A stretch of DNA of 64,000 nucleotides, taken from NCBI GenBank assembly GCA_028699065.1, contig JAQVVH010000001.1:248001-312000 (forward strand), written 5' to 3'. Origin of the DNA: Gallionella sp. (lineage in GTDB: Bacteria; Pseudomonadota; Gammaproteobacteria; Burkholderiales; Gallionellaceae). The position numbers and the translations under genes were made by a program. The notes beneath the pieces were generated by a model. It was not told the DNA's origin. It made no database searches and saw only the letters and a program-made list of their open reading frames with translations. Shown here piece after piece: positions 20,162 through 30,173 of this stretch; the first letter of the stretch is position 1; each line of letters opens with the position of its first letter.

Positions 20162-20929
20162 TTAACCGGCTGCCGCCGCATTTGCCGCGCTGCAGATAGC
20201 TACAAAATCTTCCGCCACCAAGGACGCACCGCCAATCAGACCACCATCGATATCAGGCATGGCAAACAGCTGCTCGGCATTATTTGGCTTGACGCTGCCG
20301 CCGTAGAGTATACACAACGCTTGGGCGGTCTGCTCGTCCAATTGCGCAACTTGGGCACGGATGAAGGCATGCACTGCCTGCGCCTGTTCCGGCGTAGCCG
20401 TCTTGCCGGTGCCAATAGCCCAAACAGGTTCATAGGCGATAACCGACTTGGCGACCGCAGCCGCACCCACGTGATTCAAGACCACGTCAAGCTGGCGCGC
20501 CACAACCTGCTCGGTCACGCCGGATTCGCGTTCAACCAGAGTTTCACCCACACAGAAAATCGGTGTCATGCCGGCCTTGATAGCCGCATCGAATTTGGCT
20601 GCAGCAATATCGTTGCTTTCATGAAACAACGCCCGCCGCTCGGAATGACCGATGATGACATAGCGACAACCAAAGTCGACCAGCATACCGGGCGCAACTG
20701 CACCCGTGAAAGCACCCTCTTCATGCTGGCTCAGATTTTGCGCCCCCCAGGCCACATTACTGCCCTGCAGCATTACCTGCGCCTGCGCCAGATAGGGATA
20801 GGGTACGCACACCCCATAAGCAGCTTGCGTCAGATCGCGCACCCCGCTCAACACACCTTCAAGCAAAGTCCGGTTGCGCTCGAGGCGCCCGTACATCTTC
20901 CAGTTACCAACAACAAGTTTCTGACGCAT
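20162..20929 (-). CDS. tpiA: Triosephosphate isomerase
   Basis: This 255-residue TIM-barrel enzyme interconverts dihydroxyacetone phosphate and glyceraldehyde 3-phosphate. Catalytic Lys11 (GNWKM), His95 (IIGHSERR) and Glu167 (AYEPVWAIGTG) are present, with YGGSVKPNNA near the end. The start MRQKLVVGNWKM at 20929 fits the family; the frame runs to 20977. Confidence 0.96.
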   Translation of the reverse strand: MRQKLVVGNWKMYGRLERNRTLLEGVLSGVRDLTQAAYGVCVPYPYLAQAQVMLQGSNVAWGAQNLSQHEEGAFTGAVAPGMLVDFGCRYVIIGHSERRALFHESNDIAAAKFDAAIKAGMTPIFCVGETLVERESGVTEQVVARQLDVVLNHVGAAAVAKSVIAYEPVWAIGTGKTATPEQAQAVHAFIRAQVAQLDEQTAQALCILYGGSVKPNNAEQLFAMPDIDGGLIGGASLVAEDFVAICSAANAAAAG

Positions 20930-21047
20930 AACATCTGCTCCACGCATATTGCAAAACGGCCCGAATCGTACCCGCAAGAGGCATTCAGGTCAATGAAACC
21001 CTAGAATTCAGCCGCGGAATCCGGGACAAGAGAAAAAGGAACAACAA

Positions 21048-21431
21048 TTACTCCGGCAATTGAACCGGAATTTCGCCGCGTTTGGAAACCACGCGATTCT
21101 GCTCGTCCACGTAAACCAGCACAGGGTGAAACGCTTTCAGCTCAGCCTCGCTGTAGATCGCGTAGGCAGCGATGATAATAAGATCACCCGGGCTGGCAAG
21201 ATGTGCAGCCGCCCCGTTGATGGAGATGATTCCCGAACCGCGCTGGGCGCGTATGGCGTAAGTGGAAAAACGCGCGCCATTGGTGATGTTATAAATTTCA
21301 ATCTGCTGATATTCGCGAATCCCCGATGCATCGAGCAAGTCGTCATCGATCGCGCAGGATCCTTCGTAGTGTAATTCGGCATGTGTCACATGCACCCGGT
21401 GCAGTTTTGCTTGCAGCATCGTCTTTTGCAT
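21048..21431 (-). CDS. panD: Aspartate 1-decarboxylase (proenzyme)
   Basis: This 127-residue protein makes beta-alanine from aspartate. The self-cleavage site Gly24-Ser25 in YEGSCAID, which yields the pyruvoyl group, is intact. An internal Met5 is an alternative start. It lies 41 bases after panC, so the whole pantothenate branch (panB, panC, panD) is together. Confidence 0.95.
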   Translation of the reverse strand: MQKTMLQAKLHRVHVTHAELHYEGSCAIDDDLLDASGIREYQQIEIYNITNGARFSTYAIRAQRGSGIISINGAAAHLASPGDLIIIAAYAIYSEAELKAFHPVLVYVDEQNRVVSKRGEIPVQLPE

Positions 21432-21472
21432 GGGAGGCCTCCCGGCTCAATGGGGGGCGGATTATATCGCAG

Positions 21473-22306
21473 TCACTCGATGTCACAAACCTCGATATTG
21501 TCGAGCAGCCGTGTTGAACCCAGACGCGCGGCAGCAACCACCACCCAATCCGCCACGCCGAAAGCTGCCGGCACCAAGGTTTTGCGTTCGCGAATACTAA
21601 TGTAGTCAACGACCCAGCCGCGCGCCTTCAGAGTATCGGCTGCCAGGGTTTGCATGGCACTGAACTCTCTCGAACCGGCAAGCAGGGAGACCCGGATTTT
21701 CTGCAATTCAAACCGCAACTGCGGTGCCTCGGCACGCTGGGCCGCATCCAGATATTGATTGCGCGAACTCAGCGCGAGACCGTCAACAGCCCGCACCGTC
21801 TCACCACCGACAATCCGGATCGGCAGATTGAACTGCTTCACCATCAACCGAATGATGTGCAACTGCTGATAATCTTTCTTGCCGAATATCGCCGTCTGCG
21901 GCTGCACAATGTTGAACAGCTTGAGCACGACCGTCGCCATCCCCCGAAAGTGCCCCGGGCGGGCGGCACCGCACAATTCGTTTGCGATCGGCGGCGGCTC
22001 AACGAACAGCGTCTGGGACTCCGGATACATCGCGGCCACATCCGGCGCAAAAACAACATCCGCCAGTCCCCGCAACTTTTCGCAGTCGGCTTCGAGCGTG
22101 CGCGGGTAACGGTCAAAATCCTCGCTCGGCCCGAATTGCAAAGGATTCACAAAGATGCTGACCACAACACAATCGCCGTATTCACGCGCCTGACGCGCCA
22201 GCGCAATGTGCCCCTCGTGCAAATTGCCCATAGTGGGCACAAAAACAACAGAAGACTTCGCGGCAAGACGATCACGTAATTCGGCTACCGTATGGATCAA
22301 CAGCAT
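21473..22306 (-). CDS. panC: Pantothenate synthetase
   Basis: This 277-residue enzyme joins pantoate and beta-alanine using ATP. The nucleotide-binding motif H-x-G-H is at 30-33 in PTMGNLHEGH, and FGKKDYQQLHIIRLMV and SSRNQYL follow. It shares one base with the panB stop. Confidence 0.96.
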   Translation of the reverse strand: MLLIHTVAELRDRLAAKSSVVFVPTMGNLHEGHIALARQAREYGDCVVVSIFVNPLQFGPSEDFDRYPRTLEADCEKLRGLADVVFAPDVAAMYPESQTLFVEPPPIANELCGAARPGHFRGMATVVLKLFNIVQPQTAIFGKKDYQQLHIIRLMVKQFNLPIRIVGGETVRAVDGLALSSRNQYLDAAQRAEAPQLRFELQKIRVSLLAGSREFSAMQTLAADTLKARGWVVDYISIRERKTLVPAAFGVADWVVVAAARLGSTRLLDNIEVCDIE

Positions 22307-23100
22307 CAGAAACTGTGCTCCTTCGCGGGGAAAGTCCCGGCCTTTACTTCGGTGACATAACGCCCCACAGCATCGGCGACAGAGGTGGCGCCAACCATGA
22401 AATCTTTCACGAAGCGCGGCTTCCTGCCGGGATAGATGCTCAGCATGTCATACACCACCAACACTTGACCGGAACAGTCTGCGCCCGCACCGATGCCGAT
22501 AGTAGGCACGCACAGCATCCGGGTGACCTCGGCAGCAAGCGCTGCAGGAATGGCTTCCATCAGCACCATACCGGCACCGGCCTTTTCCAGTGCCAAGGCA
22601 TCCTGCATAAGTTTATGGGCCGCGGCATCGCTCCGGCCCTGCACCTTGTAACCGCCCAACTGGTGCACCGATTGAGGCGTGAGGCCGATGTGCGCACACA
22701 CCGGGATACCGCGTGACGTGAGGAAAGCGACGGTCTCCGCCATTTCGGCTCCGCCTTCGAGCTTGACCATCTCGGCACCGGCCTGCATCAGTTGCACGGC
22801 ATGACCAAAAGTCTCGCGCGCGGAGAATTGCGAAGTGCCGAACGGCATATCGACAACGATGAAAGCCTTGCTCGCGCCCGCGGCGACGCAGGCGGTGTGA
22901 TAGACCATCTGCTCAATAGTGACCGGCAGTGTAGTCTCCCGCCCCTGCACCACCATCCCCAGTGAATCGCCGACCAACAGCACATCCACACCACAACCAT
23001 CCATCAGCATGGCGAAACTGGCGTCGTAACAGGTGAGCACAGCAATCTTCTCGCCGCGTTCGCGCATGGCTTGCAGTTTGCTCAGGGTCGTTCGCATCAA
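22306..23100 (-). CDS. panB: 3-methyl-2-oxobutanoate hydroxymethyltransferase
   Basis: This 264-residue TIM-barrel enzyme makes ketopantoate from alpha-ketoisovalerate and methylenetetrahydrofolate. Marks are [31 protein letters not shown] and [17 protein letters not shown]. It overlaps the kinase gene upstream by four bases. Confidence 0.96.
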   Translation of the reverse strand: MMRTTLSKLQAMRERGEKIAVLTCYDASFAMLMDGCGVDVLLVGDSLGMVVQGRETTLPVTIEQMVYHTACVAAGASKAFIVVDMPFGTSQFSARETFGHAVQLMQAGAEMVKLEGGAEMAETVAFLTSRGIPVCAHIGLTPQSVHQLGGYKVQGRSDAAAHKLMQDALALEKAGAGMVLMEAIPAALAAEVTRMLCVPTIGIGAGADCSGQVLVVYDMLSIYPGRKPRFVKDFMVGATSVADAVGRYVTEVKAGTFPAKEHSF

Positions 23101-23741
23101 TTCCCCCGGTTGAAAAATTCGCGCGGCCCGCGCATCTGCCCGATGCGCTGCAACAGCAGACTGAAATCCTCGTCGGAATCCACGAAATTCAGGCGTTCGC
23201 TATTCACGGTTAATACCGGTGCCGCCGTGTAATGATAAAAAAAGTCGCTATAACTTTGTGACAGACGTTGCAGATAATCTGCGGAAATATTCTGTTCGTA
23301 GGGTTTCGCCCGCGAATAAACCCGCTCGACCAGTACCTGCGGATCGGCCTGAAGATAAATCACCAAATCCGGCGGCGGCACTTGCAACTGCAGACTGCGA
23401 TAAATTTGCTGGTAGAGCGAAAACTCCTGCTCGTTCAGATTCAGGCGCGCAAACAACATATCCTTTTCGAACAGATAGTCCGCCACAGTCGCCGTATGAA
23501 ACATATCCATCTGCGCCAGCTCGCGCACTTCATCACCCCGCTGGAACAGAAAAAACAGCTGGGTCGCCAAGGCATGACGCGCGGGATTTTCGTAGAACTT
23601 TGACAGAAAGGGATTGGTGTCCGGCTTTTCCAGCAGAAGCGACGCCTCCATCCGCTGCGCCAGCCGGTGCGCCAGGCTAGTCTTGCCGACGCCGATCGGC
23701 CCCTCAACCACAATGTAGCGATATTTAGCCGGCAGCGACAT
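23097..23741 (-). CDS. Deoxynucleoside kinase (dAdo/dGuo kinase family)
   Basis: This 214-residue P-loop kinase has the Walker A motif GPIGVGKT at 14-21. [18 protein letters not shown] is typical of the deoxyadenosine/deoxyguanosine kinase family, and the lid region contains [11 protein letters not shown]. It probably phosphorylates deoxynucleosides for salvage; the true substrate cannot be read from sequence. The start [14 protein letters not shown] at 23741 overlaps folK by 17 bases. The frame is open to 23858, inside folK. Confidence 0.85.
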   Translation of the reverse strand: MSLPAKYRYIVVEGPIGVGKTSLAHRLAQRMEASLLLEKPDTNPFLSKFYENPARHALATQLFFLFQRGDEVRELAQMDMFHTATVADYLFEKDMLFARLNLNEQEFSLYQQIYRSLQLQVPPPDLVIYLQADPQVLVERVYSRAKPYEQNISADYLQRLSQSYSDFFYHYTAAPVLTVNSERLNFVDSDEDFSLLLQRIGQMRGPREFFNRGN

Positions 23742-24222
23742 CAACCATCCGCTCCAGAGTTTGGTCGCCACATGCCTGCAACAGCGCTGCGACATCCCCC
23801 TGCCCCGGAATACTGCTGTCCGGCGCAAGCTCCACCAGCGGCGCAAGCACAAAGGCACGGAGATGCATTTGAGGATGCGGGATATTCAATCCCGGCTCAT
23901 TCAGCTGCACATCGTCGTAAAGCAAAACATCCAGATCGAGGGTGCGGGGCGCATTGCGAAAAGTCCGCTCCCGCCCGTGATCCTGTTCAATCTTCAGTAG
24001 CTGCTGCAACAATTGCTGCGGTGTCAGCCCGGTGGAGATCTTTGCCACAGCGTTGCAAAAATCCGGCTGATCGAGATAACCCACCGGCGCGCTACGGTAG
24101 AAAGAAGACTGCGCCAACAATACGGTTTGTGACATCCGGCCGATCTCACCGAGCGCCGATTGCAACTGGGACGCGGGATCACGCAGATTGCTCCCCAAAC
24201 CGATAAAAGCAATGCTAGGCAT
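23725..24222 (-). CDS. folK: 2-amino-4-hydroxy-6-hydroxymethyldihydropteridine diphosphokinase
   Basis: This 165-residue enzyme of folate synthesis (HPPK) has FIGLGSNLRDP at the N terminus and the signature RTFRNAPRTLDLDVLLYDD followed by IPHPQMHLRAFVLAPL. The start at 24222 overlaps the pcnB end by eight bases; the frame is open to 24468 within pcnB. Confidence 0.95.
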   Translation of the reverse strand: MPSIAFIGLGSNLRDPASQLQSALGEIGRMSQTVLLAQSSFYRSAPVGYLDQPDFCNAVAKISTGLTPQQLLQQLLKIEQDHGRERTFRNAPRTLDLDVLLYDDVQLNEPGLNIPHPQMHLRAFVLAPLVELAPDSSIPGQGDVAALLQACGDQTLERMVDVAAG

Positions 24223-25558
24223 CAGATGCCCCATTGGCGACGGGTTTTCGCCGGGACCGGCGACGCCTCCGCTTGCGCTCATCCGCACCTTCGGGCTGGA
24301 GCATTTCCGCGCGCCGGTCGGCATGCGCCTCCTGAAACTCATCCCACCACAAGCCCAACTCGTCAGGCAGCTCGCCGCTGGCACAGCGCAACAGCAGAAA
24401 ATCATACGCCGCGCGAAACCGCACTTGCTCCAGAAGACGGAATGGCCGCTGCCCGGCACGCTGTTCAAAGCGCAACTGCAACAACCATATTTCCTTCATG
24501 ACGGCATCATGGCGGTGCGGAATGGCCAGCCGGGATTTTTGCCGGGCCAACACGGAATCCATCGCCGCATGTAGCGCAGGTACCGGACGCTCGCCGGCAT
24601 TCTGGAACTGTTTCCAATCCGCAAGAACTTCGTGCCACAGCAGGGCCGCAAAAAGAAAGGCGGGTGAAACGGGTTTTCCCTGTGCCAAACGTTCATCGGT
24701 ATTGCGCAGCGCCAGCATGACAAACTTCTCGCCCTGCGGTTGATCCAAAATAACATCAAGCAAGGGCAGCAAGCCATGATGCAAGTGCATTTCACGCAAG
24801 CGCTGGATGCAATCCACCGAATGACCGGACAGCAGCATCTTGAGCACTTCATCGAGCAAGCGGGCCTGCGGAACGTTTTCCAGCAGCGATTTCAGCCGCA
24901 CAACCGGCGCAGCCGTGCCCGACTCAATTTGCATACCCAGCTTGGCGGAAAGACGGACCGCACGCAGCATCCGCACGGGATCTTCGCGGTAACGCGTGGC
25001 CGGATCGCCGATCATGCGCAAAATTTTTGCGCGCGTATCTTCATAGCCACGGTGGTAGTCGTGAATCACCCGGGTGGCCGGGTCATAAAACAGCGCATTG
25101 GCGGTAAAGTCGCGCCGGGCCGCATCCTGCCTCTGGTCACCAAAGGCGTTGTCGCGCAGCAGACGGCCGTGCTCATCGGTTTCGGCGGCATCCTCCTCAA
25201 TCATGCGCCGGAAGGTGGAAACCTCCACAACCTCTTCGCCGAACATGACATGCACCAGCCGGAAACGGCGACCGATAATTCTCGAGCGACGAAAAACGCG
25301 CCTCACCTCCTCGGGCGTGGCATCGGTCGCCACATCAAAATCCTTGGGGGCACACCCCAGCAGCAAATCCCGCACGGCACCGCCGACGACATAGGCCTGA
25401 TAACCCGCCGCCTGCAGTCCTTCCGTAACGCGACGCGCGCCGTAACTGATCTGTTCGCCATCAATTCCATGGAGGGAATGGGGAATGTGCTGGGCACCGT
25501 TCACATTCTGGATATTATCCGCCGGGCGGAAGACGCGCTTGAGGAGTTTCTTGATCAT
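24215..25558 (-). CDS. pcnB: Poly(A) polymerase I
   Basis: This 447-residue nucleotidyltransferase adds poly(A) tails to RNA and so promotes decay. The active site is GGAVRDLLLG plus Asp73 and Asp75 in KDFDVATDATPEEVRR. An RNA-binding helical region follows, with RLSAKLGMQIE. The end is very basic (RKRRRRRSRRK), as in PcnB rather than the CCA-adding enzyme. It begins the pcnB-folK-kinase-panBCD operon. Confidence 0.94.
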   Translation of the reverse strand: MIKKLLKRVFRPADNIQNVNGAQHIPHSLHGIDGEQISYGARRVTEGLQAAGYQAYVVGGAVRDLLLGCAPKDFDVATDATPEEVRRVFRRSRIIGRRFRLVHVMFGEEVVEVSTFRRMIEEDAAETDEHGRLLRDNAFGDQRQDAARRDFTANALFYDPATRVIHDYHRGYEDTRAKILRMIGDPATRYREDPVRMLRAVRLSAKLGMQIESGTAAPVVRLKSLLENVPQARLLDEVLKMLLSGHSVDCIQRLREMHLHHGLLPLLDVILDQPQGEKFVMLALRNTDERLAQGKPVSPAFLFAALLWHEVLADWKQFQNAGERPVPALHAAMDSVLARQKSRLAIPHRHDAVMKEIWLLQLRFEQRAGQRPFRLLEQVRFRAAYDFLLLRCASGELPDELGLWWDEFQEAHADRRAEMLQPEGADERKRRRRRSRRKPVANGASDA

Positions 25559-25629
25559 GCAGTATTTTTGGAAGGTCCCAACGGGATAGGCAATGGGCGC
25601 GGATTATACACTGCAAGGGTTTTTGAACC

Positions 25630-25656
25630 GTAAAACAAAACGCGCCTTGCGGCGCG
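25630..25656 (-). terminator. Terminator downstream of the PsiF-like gene
   Basis: On the minus strand CGCGCC-GCAA-GGCGCG (25641-25656) is followed by TTTTGTTTTAC, a clear rho-independent terminator. Confidence 0.85.
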
Positions 25657-25676
25657 TGTGCGAAGTACAAAGGGAA

Positions 25677-25997
25677 TTATCCTTTCAGGCAATCCGCCAT
25701 GAAAGCTTTGCGCGCATCCCCCTTCAACCCTTTCTGACCGGCTTCGGATTTACACGCCTTCGTCTTGTCGCCCTCTCCCGCAGCGGGCGTTCCACCGGCA
25801 GACTTGTCAGATTTGAGCTGATAACTCTTGGATAGACATTTCTTCATAAACGCTTTGCGCTCGTCCCCCTTGACGCCCATTTCCTTGGCCTCCTGGTTGC
25901 AGCCTTTCATTTTGGATTGCTGTCCGGCCGCCAGCACCGTATTCCCGGCAACCGCCAAGATCAAGCCCAGCACACTTGTTACGATCAGTTTTTTCAT
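25677..25997 (-). CDS. PsiF-repeat exported protein
   Basis: This 106-residue protein has a signal peptide (MKKLIVTSVLGLILAVAGNTVLAA). Two similar cysteine-containing repeats follow: CNQEAKEMGVKGDERKAFMK and CKSEAGQKGLKGDARKAFMA, each with a second Cys near its end. This is the PsiF family, whose E. coli member is induced by phosphate starvation; its biochemical role is unknown. The four Cys suggest disulfides in the periplasm. The start has an AGGGAGAG Shine-Dalgarno sequence; the frame is open to 26081. Confidence 0.85.
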   Translation of the reverse strand: MKKLIVTSVLGLILAVAGNTVLAAGQQSKMKGCNQEAKEMGVKGDERKAFMKKCLSKSYQLKSDKSAGGTPAAGEGDKTKACKSEAGQKGLKGDARKAFMADCLKG

Positions 25998-26082
25998 GGC
26001 TACTCTCCCTGAATGATTGGAATTGGCAGTACGGTCTCGCCGTACAGCATTCACCGTAGGAGCATTGAAAATCAGGATCAAT

Positions 26083-26121
26083 AGTCCGAAAAGCCTAGGA
26101 CTTTCGGACTAGGCTTTTCGG
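26083..26121. repeat. Two mutually exclusive hairpins between folE2 and the psiF-like gene
   Basis: AGTCCGAAA (26083-26091) can pair with TTTCGGACT (26102-26110). The overlapping CCGAAAAGCCTA (26086-26097) can pair with TAGGCTTTTCGG (26110-26121). Only one can form at a time. It may act as the folE2 terminator or as an attenuator-like switch before the psiF-like gene. Confidence 0.6.
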
Positions 26122-26168
26122 CTAAATTGTGAGGTATGACCCGGCGAATTTCCGGAAACAATCCGGAC

Positions 26169-26969
26169 TCAGGGCTGGTTTTTGTCGCGCTCAATCAGCG
26201 CATAGGCAGAGTGATTGTGAATCGACTCAAAATTCTCGGATTCGACGATATAGCTTTCCACGCGCGGATCGGCGTTGAACACAGCCGCCACATCGCGCAC
26301 CATATCTTCAACAAATTTGGGATTGTCGTAAGCGCGCTCGGTGACGTACTTCTCATCCGGCCGCTTCAACAAGCCGAAAAGCTCGCATGAAGCCTGCGCT
26401 TCCACGATACGAATGACCTCTTCCACCCAAACGAAGGTATTCGTGCGCAGCGTTACCGTGACGTGCGAGCGCTGGTTATGCGCACCGCGCTCGGAAATCT
26501 TTTTGGAGCACGGGCACAAACTGGTGACCGGCACCACGACTTTCATGGTGACACGCGCCTGATCGTCCGCAACTTCACCAATAAAAGTAACGTCATAATC
26601 CAGCAGGCTTTGCACCCCGGAGACCGGCGCTGTTTTATTCACGAAATAAGGGAAATTCATTTCGATATGACCGGAACGCGCTTCCAACCGGACGACCATG
26701 TCTTTCAGAATATTTTCGAAGGACTCCACCGAGATTTCGCGCTCGTGTTCATTGAGAATCTCGACAAAACGCGACATGTGCGTCCCCTTGAAATGGTGGG
26801 GTAAATGCACATACATGTTAAAGGTCGCGACGGTGTGCTGCACACCGATGCTCTCATCCCTGACTCTCACAGGATGACGAATGCCCTTGATACCAACTTT
26901 ATTAATCGCCAAGTGACGCGTATCGGCGGAGCTTTGAACATCGGGAATAGTACAGGCTTGGGAGGTCAT
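26169..26969 (-). CDS. folE2: GTP cyclohydrolase FolE2 (type IB)
   Basis: This 266-residue enzyme converts GTP to dihydroneopterin triphosphate, the first step of folate and, in some bacteria, queuosine synthesis. Family marks are [30 protein letters not shown] with the metal-binding Cys, and [11 protein letters not shown]. FolE2 enzymes can use metals other than zinc and are often used when zinc is scarce. No zinc-dependent folE is seen in the window. Confidence 0.95.
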   Translation of the reverse strand: MTSQACTIPDVQSSADTRHLAINKVGIKGIRHPVRVRDESIGVQHTVATFNMYVHLPHHFKGTHMSRFVEILNEHEREISVESFENILKDMVVRLEARSGHIEMNFPYFVNKTAPVSGVQSLLDYDVTFIGEVADDQARVTMKVVVPVTSLCPCSKKISERGAHNQRSHVTVTLRTNTFVWVEEVIRIVEAQASCELFGLLKRPDEKYVTERAYDNPKFVEDMVRDVAAVFNADPRVESYIVESENFESIHNHSAYALIERDKNQP

Positions 26970-27000
26970 AACGGTCTTTCGAATATCTTGGCGTGGCAGG

Positions 27001-27030
27001 ATTATAACAAATCCCGACTAAATTACTCAA
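27001..27030 (-). promoter_or_regulatory. Sigma-70 promoter of folE2
   Basis: On the minus strand TTGAGT-N18-TATAAT is present with an extended -10 (TGTTATAAT). The -35 lies across the dxs stop codon, so folE2 has its own promoter. The start site would be near 26994, 25 bases before the ATG. Confidence 0.65.
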
Positions 27031-28870
27031 CTAGGCGTGCAACAATAGCACGGCCGATTCCCGCAGCATCCAGTCCACATTGAGCCAACATGGACGCATG
27101 GTCGCCCTGTTCAACAAAACGGTCAGGCAAACCAAGCTGCAGCACGGGCATCACAATACCCAGTTGCTCCAGACACTCCAACACAGCGCTGCCTGCCCCG
27201 CCCTGAATGACGTTTTCTTCGATGGTCACCAGCAACTCATGACTGCTCGCCAGCGCGCGCACCAGATCGACATCCAACGGCTTGACGAAACGCATATTGG
27301 CCACGGTTGCATCCAGCGATTCTGCTGCCGCCAGCGCCGGCGCCAGCATCGAACCAAAAGCCAAAATCGCCACACGCTGCCCGCTGCGTCGCACTTCACC
27401 CTTACCCAGCGGCAATGCCTGCATTTCCGCATTGGGTAGCACGCCCGGCCCGCGACCCCGGGGGTAACGCACGGCACTCGGCGTTTCCAGCTGGAACGCG
27501 GTGTAAAGCATCTGGCGGCACTCGTTCTCGTCGGCGGGTGCCATGACCGTCATATTGGGAATGCAACGCAAATAGGACAGATCAAAGCTGCCCGCGTGTG
27601 TCGCACCATCCGCCCCCACGAGACCGCCGCGATCAATCGCCAGCACCACAGGCAAATTCTGGATTGCAACGTCGTGGATCAGCTGATCATAGGCCCGCTG
27701 CAAAAATGTGGAATAAATCGCCACGACCGGCTTGCAACCGTCGCAGGCCAGCCCGGCGGCAAAGGTCAAAGCGTGCTGCTCGGCGATACCCACATCGAAA
27801 TAGCGCTGCGGAAATTGCCGGGAAAACGCCACCAGACCGGAACCCTCGCACATTGCGGGTGTAACCCCCACCAGACGCTCATCCTGCTCGGCCATGTCGC
27901 ACAACCATTGGCCAAATACCTCGGTGTAACTCGGTTTCCCACCCGCGACTTGCGGGGCAATTCCACTGGCCGGATCAAATTTGCTGACACCGTGGTACAG
28001 CGTGCAATCCTGTTCGGCATGCGCATACCCCTTGCCCTTGCGCGTCACCACGTGCAGAAATTGCGGCCCTTCGAGCTGGCGAATATTCTTCAGCGTATCA
28101 ACCAGGACATCGAGATCGTGGCCGTCTATCGGACCGATGTAGTTGAAGCCGAATTCCTCAAACAGGGTACCCGGCGTGACCATGCCTTTGACGTGCTCCT
28201 CGGCACGTTTGGCAAACTCCAGCACCGGCGGCATACCCTTGAGCACTTTCTCGCTGCCGCGCCGCATCGCGGAATAAAACCGCCCGGACATCAGACGCGC
28301 CAGATAATTGTTCAGCGCACCGACAGGCTGGGAGATCGACATATCGTTATCGTTCAGAATCACCAGCAGGTTGGCATCCATGGCGCCGGCATTGTTCAGC
28401 GCCTCGAAGGCCATACCGCCACTCATCGCCCCGTCGCCGATGATCGCCACCGCGCGTCGCCCCACGCCCTCAAGTTTCGCTGCGACCGCCATTCCCAATG
28501 CAGCCGAGATCGACGTACTGGAATGACCGGTACCAAAGGTATCGTAGGGACTTTCATCGCGTCTGGGGAAACCGGAAATCCCCTCCGCCATGCGCAAGCG
28601 GCTCATCGCCTCGCGCCGCCCCGTCAGGATTTTGTGGGCATAGGTCTGGTGCCCGACATCCCAAACCAGCCGGTCATCCGGCGTGTTAAAAACATAATGC
28701 AGCGCGATCGTCAGCTCCACCGTCCCCAGATTGGAAGACAAATGACCGCCTGTCCTGCTCACCGAGTCAACGAGAAAATTGCGCAGTTCTTCCGCGAGCC
28801 GCGGCAGCTGGCTACGTTCCAGCCGACGCAAATCTTCCGGCGTATCGATATTGTTTAATAGTTCTGGCAT
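27023..28870 (-). CDS. dxs: 1-deoxy-D-xylulose-5-phosphate synthase
   Basis: This 615-residue thiamine-diphosphate enzyme starts the MEP isoprenoid pathway from pyruvate and glyceraldehyde 3-phosphate. Marks are [34 protein letters not shown], the ThDP motif [18 protein letters not shown] and [13 protein letters not shown]. The start [15 protein letters not shown] at 28870 matches the family and shares one base with the ispA stop. A longer frame to 28936 is unlikely. Confidence 0.96.
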   Translation of the reverse strand: MPELLNNIDTPEDLRRLERSQLPRLAEELRNFLVDSVSRTGGHLSSNLGTVELTIALHYVFNTPDDRLVWDVGHQTYAHKILTGRREAMSRLRMAEGISGFPRRDESPYDTFGTGHSSTSISAALGMAVAAKLEGVGRRAVAIIGDGAMSGGMAFEALNNAGAMDANLLVILNDNDMSISQPVGALNNYLARLMSGRFYSAMRRGSEKVLKGMPPVLEFAKRAEEHVKGMVTPGTLFEEFGFNYIGPIDGHDLDVLVDTLKNIRQLEGPQFLHVVTRKGKGYAHAEQDCTLYHGVSKFDPASGIAPQVAGGKPSYTEVFGQWLCDMAEQDERLVGVTPAMCEGSGLVAFSRQFPQRYFDVGIAEQHALTFAAGLACDGCKPVVAIYSTFLQRAYDQLIHDVAIQNLPVVLAIDRGGLVGADGATHAGSFDLSYLRCIPNMTVMAPADENECRQMLYTAFQLETPSAVRYPRGRGPGVLPNAEMQALPLGKGEVRRSGQRVAILAFGSMLAPALAAAESLDATVANMRFVKPLDVDLVRALASSHELLVTIEENVIQGGAGSAVLECLEQLGIVMPVLQLGLPDRFVEQGDHASMLAQCGLDAAGIGRAIVARLVE

Positions 28871-29760
28871 TAGAATTTTCTGAGCACAATAAAATCCGTC
28901 AATTCGCGCAGGCGGCGAGTCGTTCCCGGCAAGCAATCCAGTGTCTCCAGCGCCTCCCGGTGCAGACGCTGCGCCATTTCCTTTGCGCCGTCGATACCGA
29001 GCAGGCTGACATAGGTCGGCTTGTTATTATCGGCATCCTTGCCGGCTGTTTTTCCCAGTGTCGCGGTATCGGCTTCGCAATCAAGCACGTCATCCACCAC
29101 CTGAAAAGCCAGTCCGATCTGTTTGCCGAAATGATCCAGTCGCGCAAGTTGCCCATCATCAAGTGCGTTTCCGCAGTGCGCGCCCAGCAGTATTGCGGCA
29201 CGAATCAGCGCGCCCGTTTTATGGATATGCATTAATTCCAACTCGGGCAGGGACAGCGTTTTCCCCACGCTGGCGAGGTCAATAGCCTGCCCTCCTGCCA
29301 TCCCCCTGGAGCCGCCGGCCATCGCCAGCAAGCGCACCATCGCGAGCTGGGATTCCGGCCGCGTTAAAAAGGGCTCGGACAGCTGCTGAAAAGCCAGTGT
29401 TTGCAGGGCATCCCCCACCAGTAACGCCATAGCTTCGTCATATTGCACATGGCAGGTCGGTTTGCCGCGCCGCAAAGCGTCATCATCCATGCACGGCATA
29501 TCGTCATGCACCAGCGAATAAACATGGATCATTTCGACCGCGACGGCCACGCGATCCAGAGCAGCGGCATCCGCACCCACCCATTCCCCGGCGGCATATG
29601 CGAGCAGCGGCCGCACACGCTTGCCGCCGCCGAGAGCCACATAACGCATCGCCTCATGTAGGCGCTGCGGCACGGCAGTCGAATCCGGCAAACATTCCCC
29701 GAGTGCAGTTTCGAAATGTGCCTGACGATCGATGACCCATGCTTGGAAGTCGGCGGCCAT
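28870..29760 (-). CDS. ispA: Farnesyl diphosphate synthase
   Basis: This 296-residue prenyltransferase has the first Asp-rich motif in [10 protein letters not shown] and the second in FQVVDDVLD, with GGKRVRPLL near the N terminus. It condenses dimethylallyl and isopentenyl diphosphates to geranyl and farnesyl diphosphate. It stands in the xseB-ispA-dxs order common in proteobacteria. Confidence 0.95.
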   Translation of the reverse strand: MAADFQAWVIDRQAHFETALGECLPDSTAVPQRLHEAMRYVALGGGKRVRPLLAYAAGEWVGADAAALDRVAVAVEMIHVYSLVHDDMPCMDDDALRRGKPTCHVQYDEAMALLVGDALQTLAFQQLSEPFLTRPESQLAMVRLLAMAGGSRGMAGGQAIDLASVGKTLSLPELELMHIHKTGALIRAAILLGAHCGNALDDGQLARLDHFGKQIGLAFQVVDDVLDCEADTATLGKTAGKDADNNKPTYVSLLGIDGAKEMAQRLHREALETLDCLPGTTRRLRELTDFIVLRKF

Positions 29761-29763
29761 AAG

Positions 29764-30003
29764 CTAGTTATCCGCGTCCGTTCCCGGCAAGAAATCCTTC
29801 AGCGCGCCCGCCTCAAGAATGCGTACCTGCTGCTGTGCGGCATCCAGTTTTACGCGACAGAAAGACAGCAACTCTGCACCACGCTGATAGGCGGCCAACG
29901 ATTCCTCGAGCGACAATTTGCCGGCTTCCATACCGGAAACAATCTGCTCGATCTCGGCCATCGCCGTCTCGAATGCCATGGGTTTTTCGGCTTTTCCCGC
30001 CAT
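29764..30003 (-). CDS. xseB: Exodeoxyribonuclease VII small subunit
   Basis: This 79-residue subunit has FETAMAEIEQIVSGMEAGKL and LEESLAAYQRGAELLSFCR, the coiled-coil signature of XseB. It assembles in several copies on XseA to degrade single-stranded DNA. The start MAGKAEKPM at 30003 fits the family. It precedes ispA by three bases. Confidence 0.93.
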   Translation of the reverse strand: MAGKAEKPMAFETAMAEIEQIVSGMEAGKLSLEESLAAYQRGAELLSFCRVKLDAAQQQVRILEAGALKDFLPGTDADN

Positions 30004-30173
30004 TCTCAAATCCTCGCATGCGAAAGGTGGCCATTTTACCCAAGCCCCGACGAGTCCGGCAATTATTGTTGCCCGTGTTCTGGAATTGAGGGAAAATCCG
30101 CGATCCGTCACAGCGGCGGCGCACCATCAGTCATGGTGTAATCGTGTTAACAAATTGCAAGGATGATGCGGGC

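Noticed and set aside
23742-24468. N-terminal extensions of the deoxynucleoside kinase and FolK
   Set aside because: They lie inside the neighbouring genes in another frame and show no family similarity. The internal starts fit the families.
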